Source: Trichormus sp. M33_DOE_039 (GTDB lineage Bacteria > Cyanobacteriota > Cyanobacteriia > Cyanobacteriales > Nostocaceae). From it: 46,979 bases of DNA. A program made the position numbers and the translations under genes. This document shows, piece after piece, positions 36,032 to 45,523 of this stretch. Where the stretch lies: contig DVDT01000002.1 in assembly GCA_015296085.1 (NCBI GenBank), forward strand, positions 1 through 46,979. The letters run 5' to 3'. The notes beneath the pieces are model-generated. The model was not told the origin of the DNA. It ran no database searches and saw nothing but the letters and a program-made list of their open reading frames with translations. Position 1 is the first letter of the stretch. Each line of letters opens with the position of its first letter.

Positions 36032-36328
36032 TTAAGGTTTTGTTACCACACTAACTGGGCCATTGACTACAGTTTGACAGGCTAGACGGTAATTTGCTGG
36101 CTTTTTCTTCAGTATTCGATTTTCCACTGCTGTAGGAGTAGAAAGATTTTCGATTCCTTCTACTATTTCGACTATACAAGTACCGCACTGACCGTAGCCG
36201 CCGCAATTTGTGAGTTTACCAATAAATTTATAGATGTCAACGCCATTTTCCATTGCCTTGAGCCGCAAATTAGCACCATCTGCGGCGATGACTTCTTTAT
36301 TTTCTTTGACAAATTTAATGTTACCCAT
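36032..36328 (-). CDS. 2Fe-2S ferredoxin
   Basis: 98 residues. The [2Fe-2S] ligands are in [10 protein letters not shown] near residues 43-52 and in RLACQT near 82, the C-x5-C-x2-C...C pattern of ferredoxin-fold proteins. The rest ([20 protein letters not shown]...) fits a small soluble ferredoxin rather than the photosynthetic plant-type PetF, which has a different C-x4-C spacing. It would carry electrons for an unknown partner. It lies between psbK and psbM on the same strand, so a role tied to photosystem II or its assembly is possible. An AGGAGG lies about 13 bases before the ATG, a little far. Confidence 0.85.
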   Translation of the reverse strand: MGNIKFVKENKEVIAADGANLRLKAMENGVDIYKFIGKLTNCGGYGQCGTCIVEIVEGIENLSTPTAVENRILKKKPANYRLACQTVVNGPVSVVTKP

Positions 36329-36435
36329 AACTGAATCATTCCTCCTTTAGTGCAAGCTAGTTGGTATATATACTTATCTTAATGAGTTTATGGGAATTTA
36401 TTACAAAAGATTAAGAATCATCAAGATAGAAGAAA

Positions 36436-36472
36436 TACAAAAAAATAGGACAGGCAAACTACCTGTCCTATT
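36436..36472 (-). terminator. Terminator after psbK
   Basis: TAGGACAGG (36446-36454) and CCTGTCCTA (36462-36470) form a perfect 9-bp stem with a 7-nt loop. On the minus strand seven T follow. It sits between psbK and the ferredoxin gene, so these two are probably not always on one transcript. Confidence 0.85.
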
Positions 36473-36491
36473 ATATTGATCAAGTCTTAAC

Positions 36492-36629
36492 TTACCTAAA
36501 TCCCACTGCTGCTTGCCATACGAAAGCAAGTAGTAAAAAGAAAACGGGAATAACTGGGAGAACATCTACCAGAGGATCAAAGATTTGGTAAGCTTCAGGC
36601 AATTTTGCTAATAATAGTGCGGCTTCCAT
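36492..36629 (-). CDS. psbK: Photosystem II protein PsbK
   Basis: 45 residues: [20 protein letters not shown], then [20 protein letters not shown] and a short GFR end. The sequence [37 protein letters not shown] is the mature PsbK. The first eight residues are a short cleaved propeptide. It is a single-pass subunit near CP43. It lies 158 bases after tgt on the same strand, a gene order I know from other cyanobacteria, and is followed by a strong terminator. GGTGG upstream serves as a distant ribosome site. Confidence 0.97.
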
Positions 36630-36698
36630 GTTTGTTTAAATCCACCTAATCCAACACAGCTTTCATAATTGAGATGTATCTTAACACGGTTTGGGCAT

Positions 36699-38447
<1,749 letters not shown>

Positions 38448-38894
38448 ATGAACTCAACAAGATTGTCGATCAAAATGAAAGCTTTCAATTCCTTATTTAT
38501 TTCTGGTTTATTATCTATACCCATAGTCATGGGTGCAGCAGTTGAAGCTAAAGCTGATTTGATTGTCTGTAGTGCTTCACCTGAAAAAGCTTATGTCGCA
38601 AAAGCTTGGTATTCGGAAGGTAGTTGGGTAGCTAGTGGTTGGACTCACGTATATTCAGGGGAATGTGAAACGGTTCTTGTTGGTGATATGAGACAAGTTT
38701 CCGCTTATATTTATGCAGCCGATAACGACTGGCAACCTTGGGAACTACAAGGTAAGAGAACAGCTGTATTTTGTTTGAAACAATCACCATTTGAAATTGT
38801 TGATGCTGACGGAAGCTGTTCTAGTAGTATGATTCCCAAAACATTTTATCGAGTAGTTTCAGATAGCTATGATTACAGAGTCAGGCTGAGATAA
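38448..38894 (+). CDS. Secreted DUF1036 protein
   Basis: 148 residues (or 139 from the ATG at 38475). Residues about 10-33 are a signal peptide (FNSLFISGLLSIPIVMGAAV, then EAKA), cut near AKAD. The rest is a DUF1036 domain: CSASPEKAYVAKAWYSEG, then WVASGWTHVYSGECETVLVG, and AVFCLKQSPFEIVDADGSC. Four Cys could form two disulfides in the periplasm. The function of the domain is unknown; in this family it is a small beta-rich secreted protein. It stands alone, downstream of a long AT-rich spacer. Confidence 0.8.
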   Translation: MNSTRLSIKMKAFNSLFISGLLSIPIVMGAAVEAKADLIVCSASPEKAYVAKAWYSEGSWVASGWTHVYSGECETVLVGDMRQVSAYIYAADNDWQPWELQGKRTAVFCLKQSPFEIVDADGSCSSSMIPKTFYRVVSDSYDYRVRLR

Positions 38895-39294
38895 TATTTC
38901 TATTGTTTGCCTCTGACTTCTTTGTAGGAAGATTAGGTAAAACTTGCAAGGCAGTTCATAGACTCAATATTAGGTGGAGGAGTGACACAACTACTAATGA
39001 TGTAAAATTTGCAAATTGGTAAGCCAAGTCGCAAGAAACTTTCTTCAATAGAAATAAGTGGTCTTTTATATAAGAAAACTCCACACTAATATCAAAGTTG
39101 GTCTGCGCTGTCCTATCGCTTCTCCGTACCCTTTCAAGAAACAAGCTATGCAGAATTTCTTACAGATAAGGAGGATACCCAATCTGCATATACAGCACAA
39201 AATTAGTTGTGTCAATCAACTACATCAATTTTATTTCTAATTCATAAATAACCTTTGATGAGATTATTTGATCATAATTTGGGCAAGCTTTTAG
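38895..39294. other. Intergenic region
   Basis: About 400 bases. Short frames on either strand (for example 39058-39240) have no family resemblance and no ribosome site, and I regard them as noise. I see no RNA gene or strong terminator. Confidence 0.45.
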
Positions 39295-39771
39295 TTAGAA
39301 AGTATCAGAACAGTCATCATCCATTTCTGCATCCCATCTAGCAGCCAGCACTTCGTCCATCATTGCTTCGATCACGCTGACATTCCATTGTCTCTCTTTA
39401 CGTTCCTGCAAAGGAGTGGATAAGGGAATCAGCCGCAAACATATACCTTCTTGCATTAAATCAAAGTAGGTTTCTTGTTGCGGAGATTGTCTCAGTTCCA
39501 AATAATCAAAACTCTCAACATTCAGGTAAAGCGCACGGTTAGCGACTAAGGTAGACCTTTGCGGGTTAGCAAATACTTCCATCACATCCCCTTCACCCTC
39601 GCTCAGTAGCTTGTCTTCTTGGGTGTAGATGTAGTGGACTCGACCTAAATCAGCCAACAGTCGTTTGATGTCGAGTTTATTCACAATTATGCCCGTGTTA
39701 ACAATGCACGGAGCAGGTATCTTGGTGTCGGGTAGATGATGACTCATAGAAAAATTGAAAACGAGCGTCAT
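39295..39771 (-). CDS. Hypothetical protein, start uncertain
   Basis: About 158 residues with no recognised family. It is acidic at the C-terminus (AARWDAEMDDDCSDTF) and has a central region LADLGRVHYIYTQEDKLLSEGEG, then VANRALYLNVESFDYLELR, that looks like a mixed alpha/beta fold. No signal or membrane segment is seen. Possible starts are the ATG at 39771 and the one at 39747 (MSHHLPD); a TTG at 39783 is open too. It is followed by the DUF1036 region and preceded by a 580-base spacer. It may be conserved among cyanobacteria; I cannot show this here. Confidence 0.6.
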   Translation of the reverse strand: MTLVFNFSMSHHLPDTKIPAPCIVNTGIIVNKLDIKRLLADLGRVHYIYTQEDKLLSEGEGDVMEVFANPQRSTLVANRALYLNVESFDYLELRQSPQQETYFDLMQEGICLRLIPLSTPLQERKERQWNVSVIEAMMDEVLAARWDAEMDDDCSDTF

Positions 39772-39783
39772 TGAGTCCAACAC

Positions 39784-40351
39784 AGCTAGACAATTACTGG
39801 CACAGCTTGTTGACCCTCTAAATAAAAAATATCAACTTTTGAGAGCGATCGTCTAATTACCTAAAGTAAATTATTAATTTTCAGTTGCAAAACGAAAATA
39901 TAATTTGTGGGAATTTACTGTGTGGTAATTTTACCTGTTAGATTTTACTAGTATTTACGTTACAATGGGTACGTAAAAAACCAGATTACAGAGTCCAGCA
40001 TAGCAAAATTTGCTTAGTAATTCCTTATATTAACCGCAATCTTATTTAAAGTTTTAAAATCAAATAATTTTAACTGTGACAGAACAGATAGTGTCAACAG
40101 TCTAGTCCATCAACTACCTGAAGTTTCGCTATGGGATTGGCTGTTAGACAGCGATTAGCACATAAAGTTTTTTGATGCAACTATATAAATTTAAATATTG
40201 ATCGCTACAGTATAATTATAGAGAAAATAGGTATCTTTCGATTTGTTCAAAATACCCAGCAATCTTGCTCGTATAATCTCTGTGTTACTGCGCATGAACT
40301 TTTGTGACACTTCGCATTGAATTTAGATTTTGCGAACATTTAGGAGTTCTA
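39784..40351. other. Intergenic region with a small palindrome
   Basis: About 570 bases of AT-rich spacer. TTTACGT (39954-39960) and ACGTAAA (39971-39977) make a 7-bp palindrome with a 10-nt spacer, about 180 bases upstream of the 39295-39771 gene, a possible operator or small hairpin. No gene is supported. Confidence 0.4.
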
Positions 40352-43249
40352 CTAAAAAGTTTTATACCAAGCTTGATAAAACTCTTGGTAGCTCATATTT
40401 TCTGCACAGTACCAAATTAGTTTATAAGCATCACAATATAAGTGTGAATTCTGTTCTTGTGCTGTATCAGAAAAATATTCCTTTAAAAAAACAATCACTT
40501 TTGGTAATTGTTCATAAAGAATAGTTACTTTAATATTATCTGCTGTACGTTTTCGTAAATGCTTATTGTGAGTTGATTTGAGCAGCATTAATAAAGTTGT
40601 CAATGCCATGTCATTACCCGGATCAACCTGTGCTAATTTATAAGCTCTACGTCGTTGAATATCTTCATCATCAACCGATGTAATACCTCTAATTAATGCT
40701 GTAATGGTTGTTGCTGAAGCTGGAGAGATTGTTTGCAATCTTGGTAGCTTTTTACTTCCTGGTTTAGCTGTAATTTCCCCACGACGTAAAACAATTAAAT
40801 TTTCTTGAGCTTGTTGTCGTTGTGATTTATCTAGAGCTGATGTAGCTATTGTTTCTAATGTCGAAATCGCGATCGCATTACTACTATCCAATTTTCCCAA
40901 TGAATAAGCTGCTTTACGGCATGTAGCTTCGTTTTTGCTAGATTCTATCACTTGTACTAAAGCAGCGATCGCAATAGCATTACCAGGATCTACTCTACCC
41001 AAACTATAGGCGGCTTGCCACCGAATAGATTCATGACGCACGGTTTTAACTAAATTTTCTAGTGTAGCGATCGCAATTTGATTACCTGGGTCAAAAGTTT
41101 TACCCAAACTGTAAGCAGCATTCCAACTATCAAACTCATTTTCGCATGATTGAATAAATTGCTCCAAGGCTGCGATCGCTTTTACCCGATCAGTTTTGAG
41201 TAGTGCGACTCTAGCACCTTCTACAATTGGTGGCGGATATCTGCACCACTTTTGTTTTTGCAGATCAAAATAACCAAAACGCCACTTAATTAATTTTTGA
41301 ATAATACTATCAGCATTTTGATAATCTCCAAACTCTGCTATGCTTTCTGCTGATAAAAAGTAAGCTTGATAATTATAAAATCCCCCACATTGATCATTAA
41401 AATTAATCAAAGCTTCGATAAATGTTGTTTTATCTATTTGTGCTATGTCATTCCTACCCAACCACAATAAAATTACTTCTCTCCATTGTGGTTCAAAAAT
41501 TCGGCAGTTATTTGTTTCAATACTTTCAAGCCGAGAATTTAAGAAAAAACTCCAATTTGTAACAGCTTGAGATGCAAAATATTCCTGAAAAGTTGGATGG
41601 TAAAACGCATAAACTCTTTCATTTAAACTATCGGAAATGCCAACTTGATTTAGCCAGCCCAATTGCAACGCTAATTGAAATAATCCATCATCAGGATTAC
41701 CCAATACTTGACATACAAAACTATGTTGCAAACGAAATTTTGTTTTTTCTTGGATGATAGCTAGTAATGCCAACTCTCCTAAGGCTTGATTTAACTGCTT
41801 TCTCTGGTTTAAATTGGTAGGAAATCTGTCTTGCTTCCATTCATAAATTGCCTCTACAAATTGCTTATATAAGCTAGCTTTTGTTGTAGGTAAACTGCCT
41901 TGTCCTAATCCCCAAATACGACATAGTAACGCTAACCTTAAAGGATTTTTGACCGCATCTCTAATCCTTCTTCGCCCAGATTGAGCTAATTCAAAGCGCA
42001 GTTTTTCCCCTATAGTTGCATCTGCACGAAACCAACGTTGAATAAATTGCCCTACCCGGTCTGGTGTTTGACTATCACCATAGGTAAAATGCAGATTGCA
42101 ATAGGTGTCAAAATTCTCTAAAACATTTTTTCCCGCATCCCAGACATTTCGCCGACAAGTTAAAATTACTGTGGCATCTGCTACCCAACCTCTGAGATAA
42201 CTGGCAATTTTTGCTAAAGCCAGAGTAGATGCGATCGCCATCTCATCCACCGCATCTAGTAATAGCCATACTCTTCCTTCATTAAACTGGTGGCAAAATT
42301 CTTCCTCTACCTCTGGAGAAACACGTAGCTTGCGAGTAGCAGCAGGTAGCCAATCTTGAATTAAATACTGTTGTAAACTTTTACCTTGTAAATCTGCTAA
42401 AGAAATCCAAATTGGTAAATCAGTAGTATTATTTAATATCCAAGTAGCAATTTTTTGCAGTAGAGTAGTTTTACCTGCCCCTGGTTCGCCGATAATAGCA
42501 ATTCGTTTGCTCTGTTTTGCTTGTATTATCTGCTGTATAAATTCATCATGGTCAAAAGTTTGAGTGACTTCCGTATCGTCTGGTTCATATAAACGAGAAC
42601 CATTTTGAGGGGTGACATCATCACGATAACGCGATCGCTGTTTTTGTTCGACCAATCCCAAGGAAACGTAAACTTGATTTAATTCAAAACTCAATCCATC
42701 AGCGATTGTTAAAGGATTGGTTGTCAGGCGTTGAATATTGTTGACTTCTAAATCAGCACGACAAATTTGTTGCCAATTTATAAGTGAAGAAGATTTTTCT
42801 ACATTTGTTTGTTGTGTAGGTGCTACTTGCTGCGCCTTTTCTGAACGACTAATTTCCCATTCCTGATCAAATTGTTGCAAGTTTGCTGCCATGTCTTGGC
42901 GTTTATGCCACAAATTAAGGGTAAAGTGCCAAGTTTCTGAACCACTGCGAGAGGGACGATTATCTTCTAAAATCTCCAAAAAATCAGCAAACCGCTTGAG
43001 AGATTCCTTAATTTGTTCTGCATTTAGTTGAATATCCCCAGGAATCAATGTTGTTAGTGCTTGGAGAAATCTGACTTTTGTTCTGACAACCAGTCGATAT
43101 TCACTTTGCCAACGAGTTTGAATATGAGGACGCAAAGCGTCTAAAGCCGACTCATCGCAGTCGATTACATCATTAGCATAAGCCAACAGCAACCCTAATA
43201 AGTGCCGCGATCGCTTTTTTGCTTCTGGGCCATAACTCGGTCTTGCCAT
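40352..43249 (-). CDS. NACHT NTPase with HEAT-like repeats
   Basis: 965 residues from the ATG at 43249. The N-terminal helical domain (about 1-140, MARPSYGPEAKKRSRHLL) is of a type found on cyanobacterial NACHT proteins. A NACHT STAND ATPase follows (about 235-560): Walker A GEPGAGKTT near 254-262, Walker B VWLLLDAVDE near 328-336 and a sensor segment TVILTCRRNVWDA. The C-terminal half (about 640-960) contains short repeats of the PBS-lyase HEAT type, e.g. AAYSLGKTFDPGNQIAIATL and AAYSLGRVDPGNAIAIAAL, which usually bind a ligand or partner. Such STAND proteins act as switches in signalling or phage defence. It is divergent from the vWA/RNA operon; linkage is only by position. A TTG at 43273 would add eight residues and is not preferred. 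Confidence 0.85.
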   Translation of the reverse strand: MARPSYGPEAKKRSRHLLGLLLAYANDVIDCDESALDALRPHIQTRWQSEYRLVVRTKVRFLQALTTLIPGDIQLNAEQIKESLKRFADFLEILEDNRPSRSGSETWHFTLNLWHKRQDMAANLQQFDQEWEISRSEKAQQVAPTQQTNVEKSSSLINWQQICRADLEVNNIQRLTTNPLTIADGLSFELNQVYVSLGLVEQKQRSRYRDDVTPQNGSRLYEPDDTEVTQTFDHDEFIQQIIQAKQSKRIAIIGEPGAGKTTLLQKIATWILNNTTDLPIWISLADLQGKSLQQYLIQDWLPAATRKLRVSPEVEEEFCHQFNEGRVWLLLDAVDEMAIASTLALAKIASYLRGWVADATVILTCRRNVWDAGKNVLENFDTYCNLHFTYGDSQTPDRVGQFIQRWFRADATIGEKLRFELAQSGRRRIRDAVKNPLRLALLCRIWGLGQGSLPTTKASLYKQFVEAIYEWKQDRFPTNLNQRKQLNQALGELALLAIIQEKTKFRLQHSFVCQVLGNPDDGLFQLALQLGWLNQVGISDSLNERVYAFYHPTFQEYFASQAVTNWSFFLNSRLESIETNNCRIFEPQWREVILLWLGRNDIAQIDKTTFIEALINFNDQCGGFYNYQAYFLSAESIAEFGDYQNADSIIQKLIKWRFGYFDLQKQKWCRYPPPIVEGARVALLKTDRVKAIAALEQFIQSCENEFDSWNAAYSLGKTFDPGNQIAIATLENLVKTVRHESIRWQAAYSLGRVDPGNAIAIAALVQVIESSKNEATCRKAAYSLGKLDSSNAIAISTLETIATSALDKSQRQQAQENLIVLRRGEITAKPGSKKLPRLQTISPASATTITALIRGITSVDDEDIQRRRAYKLAQVDPGNDMALTTLLMLLKSTHNKHLRKRTADNIKVTILYEQLPKVIVFLKEYFSDTAQEQNSHLYCDAYKLIWYCAENMSYQEFYQAWYKTF

Positions 43250-43299
43250 CGCTTTTGTCGCTGAAATCAACAAAGTTCGGGGAATCCCTTAAGTTTAGA

Positions 43300-43374
43300 A
43301 ACTTCCCCTGGTCTGAATATCCTGACTTGACAAGCTTTTGCAACGATAAGGCCTTGATTCGCTTCGGGGAAGTT
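43300..43374. repeat. Inverted repeat between the NACHT gene and the RNA operon
   Basis: AACTTCCCC (43300-43308) and GGGGAAGTT (43366-43374) are perfect 9-base inverted repeats 57 bases apart, flanking TTTTGCAACGATAAGGCC. A third related CGGGGAATCCC is at 43278-43288. The element lies in the promoter region of both divergent units; it may be a small mobile repeat or an operator pair. Confidence 0.45.
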
Positions 43375-43477
43375 CCTTCGCATATCCTGAATTTATAGAC
43401 AAAGCCAACTCCAGCATACAAATAAAAACCTCCATCTATAAATCAGCACTCGCCCAAAATATTACTAAAAACTGATT

Positions 43478-43846
43478 ATGTTAAAACTAACTTACACAGA
43501 AAATAGCTTTCACCTAGAGCATCTCAACGAATCTTTGCCAGATTGGGTAAGTAAAAGAGTGATCTTAGCTCTGTATTCTGCTACAACACTTCATATTGAA
43601 CCCACCACAGCTGCATTTTTGATTCCTAACGACTCATCTCTCATCGCTGATTTAGAACAGCTATCTCAAGAAAATATCTTAGAAATTTACCCTTGTGATG
43701 CGTCTTCAGCCGAAGTTATTCTTAAAGGTACTTGGCTAGCATCAGATTTAGAAAGCGCAACAGGAATTTTTGTGACAACATTAAGCCAATCGGCTGAATT
43801 ATTGTTACAACGTCTCTCTAAAACTCAGCAATTTTGTTACGTCTAA
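43478..43846 (+). CDS. Hypothetical 122-residue protein
   Basis: A small soluble protein that I do not recognise. It has a compact alpha/beta-like pattern (LPDWVSKRVILALYSATTLH, then SLIADLEQLSQENILEIYP) and a single Cys near the middle (YPCDASS) and one near the end. No signal or membrane segment. It is the first gene of the plus-strand unit that continues through the two structured RNA elements to the vWA gene; the ATG lacks a clear ribosome site. Its stop is only 20 bases before the first RNA element, so it may be the operon's first component. Its function is unknown. Confidence 0.6.
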   Translation: MLKLTYTENSFHLEHLNESLPDWVSKRVILALYSATTLHIEPTTAAFLIPNDSSLIADLEQLSQENILEIYPCDASSAEVILKGTWLASDLESATGIFVTTLSQSAELLLQRLSKTQQFCYV

Positions 43847-43866
43847 CTGTCTGCCCTAATCAGTCT

Positions 43867-43951
43867 TGCTGTTCGCGGGACTATGGTACAACTTCCGAAC
43901 CCAGTCTTTACCACTGTCATAGCTAGTTGTGCCACCTTTCCCCGAACAGCA
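43867..43951 (+). ncRNA. Structured RNA element 1, Y-RNA-like
   Basis: An 85-nt element. TGCTGTTCG (43867-43875) pairs with CGAACAGCA (43943-43951) over 9 bp; next, C43876 is left unpaired on the 5' strand and GGGA (43877-43880) pairs with TCCC (43939-43942). After a small internal loop, TGGTACAACT (43884-43893) pairs with AGTTGTGCCA (43925-43934), including one U-G. In the apical loop CAGT (43902-43905) and ACTG (43913-43916) close a 7-nt loop. A single bulged C above a terminal helix is the feature that Ro60 recognises in Y RNAs. The vWA (Ro60-like) gene follows. No promoter or end was verified; it might instead be a cis-acting leader element. Confidence 0.6.
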
Positions 43952-43984
43952 CCCCCTTCAAAATATTGACAAAATTTTCAGTCT

Positions 43985-44069
43985 TGCTGTTTGCGGGACT
44001 TTAGTACAACTTCCGTTCCAACCTGTTAAGTTGTCTAACCTAGTTGTACTGTTTTCTGCCCAAACAGCA
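43985..44069 (+). ncRNA. Structured RNA element 2, Y-RNA-like
   Basis: A second 85-nt element, 33 bases after the first. TGCTGTTTG (43985-43993) pairs with CAAACAGCA (44061-44069); C43994 is bulged, and GG (43995-43996) pairs with CC (44059-44060). AGTACAACT (44003-44011) pairs perfectly with AGTTGTACT (44042-44050), and CAAC (44019-44022) with GTTG (44030-44033) around a 7-nt loop. Versus copy 1, C-G became U-A in the outer helix, and G-C became A-U and U-G became U-A in the inner helix, all preserving pairs. The element ends 21 bases before the vWA ATG. Both copies start after the same CAGTCT, so they are duplicates with constrained structure. Confidence 0.6.
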
Positions 44070-44090
44070 TCCTCATAAATTTTTATTGTT

Positions 44091-45521
44091 ATGACTACTA
44101 ACCGTTCCGACCAAGTTGCACAAGAAGATTTGGTCATGTTTATCAATGCTTGCCTTGCTTGCACAGGACAACGTGAATTTTATGATGATGCTTACGGTCA
44201 AAGAGTATCAATTGATTTTTTACATGACTATATTCTCGGTAATTACCGCTTACTATATGCCCGTTCCTTAGCCGCAGGTATCAATCATTTTAATCAAGCC
44301 CAAATCATCCTGAAACTACTGGCAACAGGGAAAGACACACTTCCAGAACATCGAGAAGAGGAAGGCGCACTGATTGCCCATACACTCAACACCCTACCAC
44401 CCCAGAGAGCTTGGGGAGTTTTGCAGCAACTACGCCAAAGAAAAATTAACAATCGTCGTAGTAGAGCGATCGCACGAGATTATTTAAGTATGCGGCGTGA
44501 TATTAGTTTTGATGCGGTGAAATATCGTGCTAAAGTACGAGCGATCGCCACCCACGCCCACTTAAAATTACAAGGTGAACTAAGTAATTTCTTATTCCGT
44601 AACTGGCAACAAAAAGTTTATACCACCGAGTTATTTGAAAACTTTCGCCAAGCACATTACAGTGCCGAAGCCGTTTATAAATTACCGTTCACAGTCGCCG
44701 AAGGTTTAGCAACTAAACATAAAATTCCCCGTGATGTTTTTTTATCCCGTATTCAAGAGCAAATGACCTTGGGTGAAAAGTTGCGTTTTCAAGGTGCAGC
44801 AGAACGGAGTGAGAAAGTAGATATAGATGTAGATTTAGGTCGTCTTCCTCTTACCAAACTAGCGTTATATATCCTTTCCTTTCCTTGGGAAACACGAAAA
44901 CAACAACAAGTAATTTTAACCCTAGCTTTAGAGCGATCATCACAATTCACGTTAAAAAAAGCACCTTTAAAACTAGGAAAAGTTGCCGCAGTTTTGGATT
45001 GCAGCTACTCCAGTTCCGGTTCTAGTGAAAAACGTCGCCGTCCCTTGGGTATAGCCTTAGCTACACATTACTTCCTCAAAGCAGCCTCACAAGAATATCG
45101 CGCCTTCTGGACAGTACCCACACCAGAACCATTACTAGTACGTCCCTATGGACAAACTGATTTAGCTACACCATTACTAAACGCCTTAGCATCCGATGCA
45201 GACTTAGTAGTGATTATTTCTGACGGTTGTGAAAATGACCCACCCAATGGTGCGGCACAAGTGCTGCAAATTTATCGCACCAAATTAGACCCCCAAAAAC
45301 GAACTTCTATCATTCACTGCAACCCCGTATTTAATGCTGAAGACTTTTCATTACAAAATCTCAGCCCCAGCATTCCCACTGTCGGACTCAGAGATGCAGA
45401 AGATTTACCCACCATGCTGGGCTTTGCCCGATTTGCTGATGGTTCTGCACCTTTATCAGAACTAGAAGACTATTTAGCCTCCAAAGTGCAACAGATGTTA
45501 AGCAATTCCATCAGGGTCTAG
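44091..45521 (+). CDS. vWA protein with helical N-terminus, Ro60/TROVE-like
   Basis: 476 residues. Residues about 1-290 are almost all helical (e.g. FLHDYILGNYRLLYARSLAAG, LPPQRAWGVLQQLRQRKINN). Residues about 295-476 form a von Willebrand A domain with an intact MIDAS: D303-x-S305-x-S307 (VLDCSYSSSG), T356 (GQTDLATPLL) and D378 (IISDGCEN). Helical domain then C-terminal vWA with MIDAS is the layout of Ro60/Rsr, which bind Y RNAs and misfolded RNAs. Direct TROVE sequence similarity is weak by eye, so the family is inferred from layout and the RNA elements just upstream. ATG at 44091; the downstream gene starts 2 bases after its stop, so they are coupled. Confidence 0.8.
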   Translation: MTTNRSDQVAQEDLVMFINACLACTGQREFYDDAYGQRVSIDFLHDYILGNYRLLYARSLAAGINHFNQAQIILKLLATGKDTLPEHREEEGALIAHTLNTLPPQRAWGVLQQLRQRKINNRRSRAIARDYLSMRRDISFDAVKYRAKVRAIATHAHLKLQGELSNFLFRNWQQKVYTTELFENFRQAHYSAEAVYKLPFTVAEGLATKHKIPRDVFLSRIQEQMTLGEKLRFQGAAERSEKVDIDVDLGRLPLTKLALYILSFPWETRKQQQVILTLALERSSQFTLKKAPLKLGKVAAVLDCSYSSSGSSEKRRRPLGIALATHYFLKAASQEYRAFWTVPTPEPLLVRPYGQTDLATPLLNALASDADLVVIISDGCENDPPNGAAQVLQIYRTKLDPQKRTSIIHCNPVFNAEDFSLQNLSPSIPTVGLRDAEDLPTMLGFARFADGSAPLSELEDYLASKVQQMLSNSIRV

Positions 45522-45523
45522 AT

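Noticed and set aside
39058-39240. Short plus-strand frame of 60 codons
   Set aside because: No ribosome site, no family resemblance and unusual composition.
43173-43421. Minus-strand frame upstream of the NACHT gene
   Set aside because: Overlaps the NACHT start in another frame and the inverted repeat; no support as a gene.
43863-44075. The tandem RNA elements as two simple terminators for the 122-aa gene
   Set aside because: Neither is followed by a T tract, and paired substitutions and matching bulged C positions are not needed for termination.
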